This document shows positions 14,701 through 24,823 of a stretch of DNA of 64,000 nt, piece by piece. Positions within the stretch are counted from its first letter, which is position 1, and each line of letters opens with the position of its first letter. The stretch is from contig OX359275.1 of assembly GCA_947179155.2 (NCBI GenBank), positions 39,483,898 to 39,547,897 on the forward strand. The letters run 5' to 3'. Position numbers and translations under genes: made by a program. The notes under the pieces are model-generated. The model was not told where the DNA came from. It was given only the letters and a program-made list of their open reading frames with translations, and did no database searches. The DNA comes from Hedera helix. Taxonomy: Eukaryota; Streptophyta; Magnoliopsida; Apiales; Araliaceae.

Positions 14701-15342
14701 AATAGAGATAATAATAATGTAAAAGAAAGCATACGTTACTGTGTAATGACAATTATTGATTCAATAATGTGAATTACTGTGCATATGTTACTGTGACAAT
14801 TATTAAATCAATAATACAAAATACTGTGTAACAACAATTATTGAATTGATAATATAAAATATTATGCAGTGACAATTATCGATGAAATGATGCGTAACAG
14901 TTACGGTGTCAATTATCAGACCAATAATATGAGACACTATGCAATACCGTGTGTTACTGTAGAGTACCGTGTGCTACAGAAAATACCAAAAACTACCGTA
15001 TGCTACTATTCTTTTATTACCGGTATTTTAACAGTTCCGTTGACTATTTTTATTTAAAAAGGTTATTTCTGTCGTTTTCTATATCCGACAAATATTCCGT
15101 TGTGGGGTCCACAAATAATTTGTTATTTCGGCGCCGTCGTACGACACGAATATTCCCCGACCAAACGAATATTCGCCGACCAAACGAATATTCCCCGACA
15201 AAGCGAATATTGTTCGACAAAATAAAATTTGCACATAACATCCTTAACTTTTAACTTGATCGATTTAACCACTTACTGTTTCAAAAAAAATATATATGAA
15301 GAAAAATTAAATTTTGTATTTCATAAAATTCGGGGTCTTACA
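11741..15342 (-). repeat. 3' LTR of element D (3602 bp)
   Basis: Termini are TGTGACGCCCCC and GGGGTCTTACA on the plus strand. It holds a five-unit GAATAACC array at 13044-13378, a D-specific segment at about 13702-14150, and a type 1 promoter module with TATAAATAG in minus orientation near 14250. Three tandem copies of a roughly 88-bp repeat lie at about 14330-14590. Confidence 0.92.
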
Positions 15343-15424
15343 ACCTCCCCTCCTTATGAAATTTCGTCCCCGAAATTGACGTACCGGGCATTTCATAGTT
15401 ATCCTCCTGATTTTCAGATGCCAT
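15338..15424 (-). CDS. 28-codon in-frame gag/pol remnant of element D
   Basis: On the minus strand the ATG at 15422-15424 opens a short frame. Its first 11 residues are the gag N-terminus (MASENQEDNYE) and its last 17 are the pol C-terminus (MPGTSISGTKFHKEGRL), ending at the TAA formed by the LTR edge. In the full-length copies these ends are about 4.6 kb apart. Both parental junctions contain a GAAATRCC-like motif, so a microhomology-mediated deletion or template jump explains the fusion. A functional peptide is unlikely; the feature matters as a record of how D arose. Confidence 0.75.
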   Translation of the reverse strand: MASENQEDNYEMPGTSISGTKFHKEGRL

Positions 15425-15609
15425 ACTAAACTGTGGTCACAAAATAAATGTTAGTTCAAACAAACTGACTCATCACTTCCTGTTCCTACATTCAAATCGA
15501 TTCGTTAGATAACAAAATCTAATTTAGGTAGGACATACTAGTGACTGATTCTCTTCGTCTCTCCCCTCCTAGTTCTACCCCAGATCTCCATTAAAGACCA
15601 TATCCCTAA

Positions 15610-15790
15610 GCTCTGATGCCAACTGTGACGCTCATCCCACCATAGGGACAGCACCTCACAATGGTACCTATCAGTTTGCCACCTGTACTATAGGCGTCCC
15701 CTACGGAGAGTCTGGCTTCGGTGCATCCCCTTTCCCTAGGAAGTCACCAGCGAGAGGCTCGGGGTTCTTCGTTATATGGCTCTGATACCA
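15610..15790 (-). other. Doubled PBS region of element D with foreign leader segment
   Basis: Two PBS motifs lie on the minus strand. A perfect TGGTATCAGAGC (15779-15790) is next to the LTR. The usual family motif TGGCATCAGAGC (15610-15621) lies 157 bp further in, still preceded by the family's LTR-end bases GCGTCACA. The intervening DNA (about 15632-15778) is GC-richer than its surroundings and occurs nowhere else in the window. A and C have a single PBS and no such segment. It looks like the leader of another Tekay-like family, joined by template switching. Confidence 0.75.
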
Positions 15791-15792
15791 AC

Positions 15793-18700
15793 TGTGATGC
15801 CCCCAAATCTGGGCTCACACAGCCCAAACTTGAGTCGTCAAAAGACTACAACAAAATTATTACAACAAAGCACAACGTACAACAATACAGTGTATAATAA
15901 TACACAACTAAGTCTTCACTAGTATTGCCACACTATTTTACAAAACGTGAAGACTATGATAACTATTCCTCGGACCCTCACTCTATTCCCCGGCTAGACC
16001 CTGTTATGTTTTCATTTCCTGTTGAAAAACAATGGAACAAAAGAAAGGGTGAGCTCAAATAGCCCAGTAAGAAATATCATGACTAAGATAATGACGAATA
16101 AATTATCATTAGCCTTCAACAGTTGAGTTCTTGATAGAATACAATAGAATACAAGGTTTATATCAAAAACTGCAGTTAAATTCTTAAACAATGTTCAGAT
16201 CAATAATAGCAGCGGAATGAGCAATCTATTAGAAGAATAATGCAGACTATAATGTCCACTTGCTTCTCTTTTTCGTAAAAACATCATCAACTTTTATTAT
16301 CTGAAATACCATTAGTCATGATAATATAAATTCACAGTTCCTGATCATAATCATGCACATCAACATTTCATCTTTGCACTACGGGCCAAAGATATTCAAT
16401 ATAGCACAAACGGTCATGATTATACCAGATTCAGCCTTTGGTCATAATCATACCAAACAACAGTTCATCTTTGCACTACGGGCCAAAGACATTCAATATA
16501 ACACCAACGGTCATGATTATACCAGATTCAGCCTTTGGTCATAATCATACCAAACAACAGTTCATCTTTGCACTACGGGCCAAAGAGAACATTCACCACG
16601 TGCCATAAAAGACACCGAACAGATGTATCGCCTTTAACCTATTATATCGCCTTTAACCTATCATCTGTTCAACAAATATATCACATTTGTGCCCCCGGCC
16701 ACAGATGTTCACAACAGCTTGATTCTTGAAGATTAGTTCAAATGATAGTGAGACAATTGATGAACAGAAGAAATAGGATGAACAATAAATATCGAAAGTT
16801 TACTTTGTGCAGATTCAAATAATATCCAAATTGTCAACATGATGTGGAGTGAAATTTAAAAATGATATTCAAGATCCACAGTTTAGAATAACGGTTACAG
16901 TTCAATAGAAAGGTTCAGAAAATAGGAAGGTTCAGTTGAAATAATGAAGTTCAACTATTATGGAACATATAATATTTTCAGGAATTATAGAAGCAATAGT
17001 TCCATAATAAATTTCGATTTAGGAGTATGAAAGAAAATAATATCCCTTACCGTAGCCGGTTTGATTAACAAAAGGTGAAGGAAATTAATACAAAGGGTTA
17101 TTCACCAACAGGCGGCAATCCGCTCCGTAAGGTTATTCCCACAATTTAATAGAATTTGAGTACAAAGAGTTATTCACCAAACAGGCGGCAATCCGCTCCG
17201 TAAGGTTATTCTCAGAGATTAATAATGAATGAATACGAAAGGTTATTCACCAACAGGCGGCAATCCGCTCCGTAAGGTTATTCCCATAATTTAATAGAAT
17301 TTGAGTACAAAGAGTTATTCACCAAACAGGCGGCAATCCGCTCCGTAAGGTTATTCTCAGAGATTAATAATGAATGAATACGAAAGGTTATTCACCAACA
17401 GGCGGCAATCCGCTCCGTAAGGTTATTCCCACAATTTAATACATGGAAATAAAAGGCACGTCTTATGAGTAAGGAAGAAACAATATTATTATCGAGAATC
17501 AAATAATGATAATCCCTTACCATAGTACGTTTGAATAATGGAAGATGAAAAAGATGGTATCCCTTACCGTAGTAAGTTTTAATAATAGAAGATGAAAGAA
17601 GATGACATTCTTTACCGTAGTAAATTTAAGAGTGTGAAAAAAAATGATATTCCTTACGAGTAGTAAATTTAAGAGTATGAAAGAAAATGACATCCCTTAC
17701 CGTAGTAAGTTTGAACAATAGAATATGAAAGAAGATGATATTCCTTACCTTGATATTGTGAAACAAGTTTATAGCCGAACAAATCCTTCCTTGTTTGTAG
17801 CAGTAAGGAATCTGACTTTTGAGTCTTCTAGAGTTTTTAAAATCTCTTTATGCTTTTAAAATAATGTTACTCTCGGAAAGATAGACGACATAGACTCAAG
17901 AATCACTCAATTCGGAGTTAATATGAATGAGTTATGAATTTTCAAAACTAAGACTGAAAATAGTGACGAAAATTAGAATAGGTTACGGTTTTTAGTATTT
18001 TAAGACATGAAGATGATTTCAGATGACTTTTCTTCCTTCTTCAAAGTTGTAGAGGACGAAAAACTGAAGAGACAGGCTTTTAATTCATTAAATTCTGACA
18101 AATAATGAATTTACTACGATTTTTCGAAAGAGTTGCTGTACATAAGAAAATTCTACTCGGGAATTCAAAGAAGAATGCAAAATATTTCAAAACTAGGAAT
18201 GACTTAAGAACACTTAGAGAGAACTTACACAAAAAGTATTTAGAGAGAGAAAGAAAGAACAAGTAAGGAAGTTTATGAAAAATCCTTAAGTTAAGGCTTC
18301 TATTTATAGCCAAAAATCTTATCATTCATTTAATCTAAACCATTCATTTAAAGATCATCTTTTAATCTACACCATCCATTTCAAATATTATATTATCTTT
18401 AATCTACACCATTCATTTCATATCACCTAATAATCACCTAACTTTATACTATAAACAAATCAATTTAATTATTCAACAATAATTCACACTTTAATCTACA
18501 CCATTCATTTCATATCACCTAATAATCACCTAACTTTATATTATAAACAAATCAATTCAATTATTCAACAATAATTCACACTTTAATCTACACCATTCAT
18601 TTCATATCACCTAATAATCACCAAACTTTATATTATAAACAAATAACTTTATCAATTCAATTATTATGACTAATTGTTATAAATACAGTATAGTTAGCTC

Positions 18701-19394
18701 TTAGATATCAAGTCAATAAATTAATGAAATACAATTGTTTAAATAACATCATAATAGAGATAATAATAATGTAAAAGAAAGCATACGTTACTGTGTAATG
18801 ACAATTATTGATTCAATAATATGAATTACTGTGCATATGTTACTGTGACAATTATTAAATCAATAATACAAAATACTGTGTAACAACAATTATTGAATTG
18901 ATAATATAAAATATTATGCAGTGACAATTATCGATGAAATGATGCGTAACAGTTACGGTGTCAATTATCAGACCAATAATATGAGACACTATGCAATACC
19001 GTGTGTTACTGTAGAGTACCGTGTGCTACAGAAAATACCAAAAACTACCGTATGCTACTATTCTTTTATTACCGGTATTTTAACAGTTCCGTTGACTATT
19101 TTTATTTAAAAAGGTTATTTCTGTCGTTTTCTATATCCGACAAATATTCCGTTGTGGGGTCCACAAATAATTTGTTATTTCGGCGCCGTCGTACGACACG
19201 AATATTCCCCGACCAAACGAATATTCGCCGACCAAACGAATATTCCCCGACAAAGCGAATATTGTTCGACAAAATAAAATTTGCACATAACATCCTTAAC
19301 TTTTAACTTGATCGATTTAACCACTTACTGTTTCAAAAAAAATATATATGAAGAAAAATTAAATTTTGTATTTCATAAAATTCGGGGTCTTACA
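15793..19394 (-). repeat. 5' LTR of element D (3602 bp)
   Basis: This is the near-identical partner of 11741-15342, offset by exactly 4052 bp. Differences noticed include C/T at base 6 of the LTR, CCC/CTC about 20 bases in, and single changes near 16684, 18312, 18449, 18623 and 18821. The tandem array is at 17096-17430. Confidence 0.92.
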
Positions 19395-19399
19395 ATTCC

Positions 19400-21142
19400 C
19401 ATCAATTTGAATACGAATAGTTATTCACCAAACAGGCGTAATCCGCACCGTATGGTTATTCCCACAATTTAATAGAATTTGAACACGAAGAGTTATTCAC
19501 CAAACAGGCGATAATCCGCACCGTAAGGTTATTCTCAAAGATTAATAAGGAATGAATACAAAAGGTTATTCACCAACAGGCGGTAAACCGCGCCGTAAGG
19601 TTATTCCCACAATTTAATACATGGAAATAAATGGCACAAGAAAGAAACGATATTATTTTCGAGAATCAAAGAATGATAATCCCTTCAAGTAAGAAAGAAA
19701 ATAATATCCATTTATGATGATGAAAAGAGTGATACCCCTTACCTTAATACGTGACTGGATATTGATTTAAATGAGGTTGATCAACCTATATTTTTATAAT
19801 AAAATTAGTAATTACCACATATAAATTTCAAAGTGTATGATAACTCGTATAATATGAATTATCAAAATTATATATATTTAACATAATTTTTGTAGTATAA
19901 TATAACTACTTTAAAATAGTTTTTAAAATAATATTCTAAAATAAATCTTCCAAAGAAAGCTTTTAAAAATGAATCTTCTCAAAGAAGAGTCTTCTAAAGG
20001 AAGATTTGTGAATACCGTGAAAAATAGGAATTTATAAAATTACTACTCTTTAATAAAAGACTTACTTGAAAATTTTCTGCACTCCTTTTGGCTTTCAAAC
20101 TCTCAAAATAGCCTTACTATTCTCAGAGAAAACTCATAAAATTCTTATAGAAAAATTTTATGTTTTAGGTGTGATTTTTCTATTCAGTTGAGCAAGCTAT
20201 TTATAGGAGAAAATTTTCACTATGCGTGGTAGGTGGCAGCAGGCGTGATACACGCCTGCCTCATTCTTTCTAAATTGGCAGCAGTCGGCTGCCAACCTTC
20301 CAGCTCAATTCTCACATTTTAATTTTCATGTGGGCCCCACATGGGTCCCACATGTTACTATTCACGTTACTATTCACGTTACTATTCCAAATAGTAAAAT
20401 TTATTATTTTTTTTTAAATTTAATTATTCTTCCTGTGAGTCCAACATATAAAATAAAATAATGTTACAACAATAATTCAACAATAATATAAGAAACACGT
20501 TACATATTTTTATTAATTTAATAATATAAATTATAGTGTATTTGCTACAGTGACAATTATCAGGTTTAATAATTTTAAACTACAGTGCACCAACAATTAT
20601 TGACTCGATGATATGAAATACAGTGTAATGACAATTATTGAATCAATAATGCAAAATACTGTGTAGCAACAATAATTGAATTGATAATATAAAATATTAT
20701 GCAGTGACAATTATTGATGAAATGATGCGTAACAGTTACGGTGTCAATTATCAGACCAATAATATGAGACACTGTGCAATACCGTGTGCTACTGTAGAGT
20801 ACCGTGTGCTACAGAAAATACCATAAATTACCGTATGCTACTATTCTTTTATCGCCGGTATTTTAACAGTTAACACCGTTGACTATTTTTATTTAAAAAG
20901 GTTACTTCTGTCGTTTTCTATATCCGACAAATATTCCGTTGTGGGGTCCACAAATAATTTGTTATTTCGGCGCCGTCGTACGACCCGAATATTCCCCGAC
21001 AAAACGAATATTCCCCGACAAAATAAAATTTGCACATAACATCCTTAACTTTCAATTTCGTCAATTTAACCATTTACTGTTTCATGAAAAATTTATATGA
21101 AGAAAAATTGAATTTTGTATTTCATAAATTCGGGGTCTTACA
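19400..21142 (-). repeat. 5' LTR of element A, second part
   Basis: It resumes the A LTR after the second TSD copy of D (19395-19399) and ends at GGGGTCTTACA, 21142. With 10344-11740 it totals 3140 bp, exactly the length of the other A LTR. Confidence 0.9.
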
Positions 21143-21147
21143 TGAAC

Positions 21148-21547
21148 GTTGTTTAAGAATTTAACTGCAGTTTTTGATATAAATCTTGTAGTCTATTGTA
21201 TTCTATCAAGAACTCAACTGTTGAAGACTAATGATAATTTATTCGTCATTATCTTAGTCATGATATTCTTTACTGGGCTATTTGAGCTCACCCTTTCTTT
21301 TGTTCCATTGTTTTTCAACAGGAGATGAAAACATAACAGGGTCTAGCCGGGGAATGGAGTGAGGGTCCGAGGAATAGTTATCATAGTTTTCACGTTTTGT
21401 AAAATAGTGTGGCAATAATAGTGAAGACTTAGTTGTGTATTATTATACACTGTATTGTTGTACGTTGTGCTTTGTTGTAATAATTTTGTTGTAGTCTTTT
21501 GACGACTCAAGTATGGGCTGTGTGAGCCCAGATTTGGGGGCGTCACA
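21148..21547 (+). mobile_element. LTR E, right part
   Basis: This continues LTR E after the TSD copy of element A (21143-21147). It ends with GGGGGCGTCACA at 21547. The next bases (TCCACAGTAC) are not a tRNA-Met PBS, so this is the end of a solo LTR or of a 3' LTR. The pieces 1-2376 and 21148-21547 together give 2776 bp, close to the 2908-2909 bp of the short type 1 LTRs of B and C once the missing 120 bp are added. Confidence 0.88.
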
Positions 21548-21681
21548 TCCACAGTACTAAACTACGAATTCCTAAAAACTAAACTGTAAAAGATAATCAC
21601 TTTAACCATTAAATCTCATCATAAAAGGTTGAGATCTATTATAAGAATATATTATTTTTATAATATTGTCAATAAATCGGT

Positions 21682-21709
21682 TCACACACACACATATATA
21701 TATATATAA
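21682..21709. repeat. Compound CA/TA microsatellite
   Basis: A short CA run passes directly into a TA run just to the right of the end of LTR E. Confidence 0.9.
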
Positions 21710-22952
21710 AAGACATGTATCTAGATTCCAGTATTTCATATCATTTAAATTTTATTTTCATCTGAATTTCATACAACTTTCTCAATATTACTCTCTCTAA
21801 ATTTATTAAAAACTAACACCAGGATAGTACAAACGTTATGTCTGTAAATTATATGAGATAAAATAATTTTTTTATAAAATTTAAAGGATTAAATAAAAAG
21901 ATTAAAAAAATATATTAAAAAACAAAATAAAAATTACCTTAAAAATTGAAAGGCATATTTGAAAGCCAAAAAAAAAAATCAGAGAATTACTTGCGCGAAG
22001 TGTCCATCCAACTTTATATATTAGATACGTATAAAATTGCCATATTAATTTAATGAAACTGTCCAATTAAAATGGGTCAAAAAGGTAAGTCCCACTCTCT
22101 TAATGAATTAGTATTAAATCTGTTTAATCTATTGGGTCTTTATTGTTCACCTAATGGACGGCTTAGTCATATGGGATGATAATAAACTACGGTTTATTTT
22201 AATTACTTTTCTAGATCAATTTGCTGTGCTGACTCACGTAGGATAAGGAAAGGCACCAGGGGCAAAAGAGTAACGTCCAAATCATGATTTTTTTTTTTTA
22301 AATACATCAATTTTTTTTTTATATTAAAAGTTAGTTAATAATGTCTAAATATGTTAATAGATATATATTTCATTACAAGCTAGAAGATCAGTTTTACATA
22401 AAAATTAAATATATTTTTACCATTTAAAAGAAAAGTTACCACTAAAATTGTAACACAAAATTCTTAATGCTAAAAAGGTATCAGATTATTTTATTTTTAA
22501 GGTAGTGATATAACTGAACGTTGTAAATTAAAGATATAGTCATAATTTCTGTTATATTTATTAAAATATAAATATTTGTTGTAATAGATGAGTTGAACAA
22601 AACCTTGGGAACCAAGGAAGATTTTGCAGTTCCAAGAAGGGAGGCAAGTGTATTGATTGCCAAATGCCAGACTAACTAAAACAATAACAAACGTCGGAAA
22701 CAATAATTCGGTGCGTCTGTCTATGTTCTACCAACTTTCTGGATCTTCACCTACGTAAAGAGTAATACTATTATATGTCCTAAATAGGAGTATTTAAAAA
22801 TTTATGTTTAAATTTATACGTGTTAGTATTATAATATTAAAAAAAATGTTCTTCTTTTTAAATTAAAACTCTTGGGCTCAAGAATGAAAGATCTTTTCGA
22901 GGAGAATCAAAATGAAGGATTTGACAGATGATTCAAGGAAATATTATTAAAT

Positions 22953-23095
22953 ATTTTTGGAACACCTATCACGTGATGTCCCACACCATTCATATGGTAC
23001 TATACGAGCATTTAAAGTGGATCATTTCATTTGAAGTACTCACATGACACCACGTGAGTGATGTAAAATACCACGTGGTAAGTGTTCCAAAATTA
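22953..23095. mobile_element. Small inverted-repeat (MITE-like) element with three G-boxes
   Basis: The left end reads TTTTTGGAACACCTATCACGTG and the right end, reverse-complemented, reads ATTTTGGAACACTTACCACGTGG, giving imperfect terminal inverted repeats of about 22 bp around 140 bp. CACGTG palindromes occur at 22970-22975, 23051-23056 and 23072-23077. No clear target-site duplication is visible, so the family is uncertain. It lies about 1.7 kb upstream of the SWIB gene start. Confidence 0.45.
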
Positions 23096-23303
23096 CTGAA
23101 TAATTACTCGAATTCAAGAGCAACTCACTCATCTCATTTTTTGTTGGGAGTTTTGGACTCTCTGCTTAAATGTAAAACATATTAATAATTATTGTGATAA
23201 CAATTAATAGTAGCTCCATATATTGCAGTTGAGATGTATATATAAAAGAGTAAAGAATAATATAGAATTGCGGGAAAAATTTACAAACTTTCAATTTAAC
23301 CTC

Positions 23304-23326
23304 ATATATATATATATATATATATA
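23304..23326. repeat. AT microsatellite
   Basis: An uninterrupted AT dinucleotide run of about 23 bp. Confidence 0.9.
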
Positions 23327-23783
23327 AAGTTATAAATTTTCAGTTTGTTTATTTATTATATTATTTTTGTTCTAACATACAAGATTACTTATTTTATAAA
23401 ATACAAAGATAAGAAATCTTTTTAGAATGAAGGAAATATTACATCTAAAATTTATAAATTTTACATATATTATCAATGACTCCAACCCCTACCCCTACAC
23501 CTTCTTTCTTCCCTATATATTCAGATTATTAGATATAATTACTTATTATTTTCTTTTCTTTTTTCTTAGTTTTAAATTTTAGGACTGTTATGCCGTTTTG
23601 TTTGAAGGAATTGAGATCGAAATGTTTGACGGAATTGAGATCCAAAAGAAATGACCATTCTGACAAAATATTTATTTTCGACGTTTGGTATGTTAAGTTT
23701 GCTTGGAATGATTATTTCAACGAAATCATATTTATTTTTATACATTAAAATTGCGATTTCTTATCTCTCCTAAGGAATCACGT

Positions 23784-23790
<7 letters not shown>

Positions 23791-23824
<34 letters not shown>
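23791..23824. repeat. AGTT microsatellite
   Basis: About eight and a half perfect tandem copies of AGTT. Confidence 0.95.
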
Positions 23825-24642
23825 ATAATTAAAGATATTTTAATCATTATATTTTATTTTATTTTGATATAACTTTTAAGTAATGCAATAAACATATAAA
23901 TAAAGTGTTAATTTTATTATAATTTGATTATGATTTTAACTATTATTTTATTTTGCCCTAGAATGATTTTGTGCTAACAAACGGCCGTAAAGTCTGCAGT
24001 TGGAAGATAAGAAAAAATGGAAAGTAAATTATGCTTGCGCTTTCTTAGGATTGGGCTAATAGCCATATGGACTCTTCATAGGTCTAATGATTTTCCCATA
24101 CTTTTATTTTTTGGTCGATAAAAGTAACGATTTTCGTATATACCTAACGATTTTATCCACAACCTTATGGTTATCTTTCCCCTCTAACCCGGTACAAGTG
24201 GCAAAGCATATCCAATTATCCGCCGTAAAGTCCGGTCCATGGGTAAGCAAGTTGGATATTTGCATCAAATATTTAAATAAAATTCAAAATACTTTGGATC
24301 TTGGATATGCTTTGTGGCGATTGATACAATGAATAAGACATGGACTCTCGACCTTTAGAGATGAAAGTGGACCTTGCCCTTCTCTACTGCCTAAGCAGAA
24401 GCGGTCAAACGTCTCTTTAGAGATGAAAGTGGACCTCATACCTTTTAACTTGTAAGAACAAAACTAATAAGCGCATATGCAAGCAAACGTACAAATTTCT
24501 ACAAAAGACCGAGGGCAAATCAGTCAAGGTACAATGAATAAAACCTCCTACAAACTTAGATGACGTACGCCTTCACCTTCACTCCAACGAGAAATGAGTT
24601 TTGATTTCCATAAATATCCTCACCTATCCTCTTTCTCTCTCT

Positions 24643-24650
24643 ATATATAA
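24643..24650 (+). promoter_or_regulatory. Probable TATA box of the SWIB gene
   Basis: TATATAA follows a CT-rich tract (about 24618-24641), a common arrangement in plant core promoters. It lies about 175 bp before the ATG at 24824, leaving room for a roughly 140-bp 5' UTR. Confidence 0.5.
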
Positions 24651-24823
24651 TTTTATCCTCTCTAGTCCATTTCTTGTTTCTTTTGATTCTCAGCCACCGC
24701 CTACCTGACACATAGACTGAGCCCCAAATTCGCCATTTCCCATTTTCCCTGTTATCCAATCTTCGAATAATCTAAACCTAACTATCATCGTACCAACTAA
24801 ACGAACGAAACCGGAGGAAGAAA

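Larger units (their letters stand above)
11741..19394 (-). mobile_element. Element D: non-autonomous LTR retrotransposon nested in element A
   Basis: D is flanked by TSD ATTCC (11736-11740 and 19395-19399). Its two LTRs (11741-15342 and 15793-19394) are each exactly 3602 bp. I see about seven substitutions and no indels between them, so insertion is recent. The internal DNA is only 450 bp (15343-15792): PPT, the last codons of pol fused to the first codons of gag, the leader, and a doubled PBS region. Lacking gag and pol, it must have been mobilised by proteins supplied in trans, presumably by relatives such as C. Its LTRs contain about 450 bp (13702-14150 and 17754-18202) absent from every other LTR in the window. 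Confidence 0.93.
2377..21142 (-). mobile_element. Element A: full-length Tekay/Del-type Ty3/Gypsy retrotransposon (contains nested D)
   Basis: A is a complete LTR retrotransposon on the minus strand. It is bounded by TSD TGAAC (2372-2376 and 21143-21147) and inserted in LTR E. Its left LTR (3' LTR) is 2377-5516. The internal region is 5517-10343. The right LTR (5' LTR) is 10344-11740 plus 19400-21142, split by D. Both LTRs are 3140 bp once D and its TSD are removed. LTRs are type 2, with the TATAAATAG/CTTGCTCA promoter module. The PBS at 10330-10341 and PPT at 5517-5528 are intact. The only coding lesion I see is an amber codon in gag-pol. Confidence 0.93.
21548..24642. other. Intergenic DNA upstream of the SWIB gene
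   Basis: This is AT-rich sequence without a convincing gene. It holds a CA/TA microsatellite at 21682-21709, an AT run at 23304-23326, an AGTT repeat at 23791-23824, and a small inverted-repeat element at 22953-23095. Short open frames here show no recognisable domain and no codon structure I trust. Confidence 0.6.
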
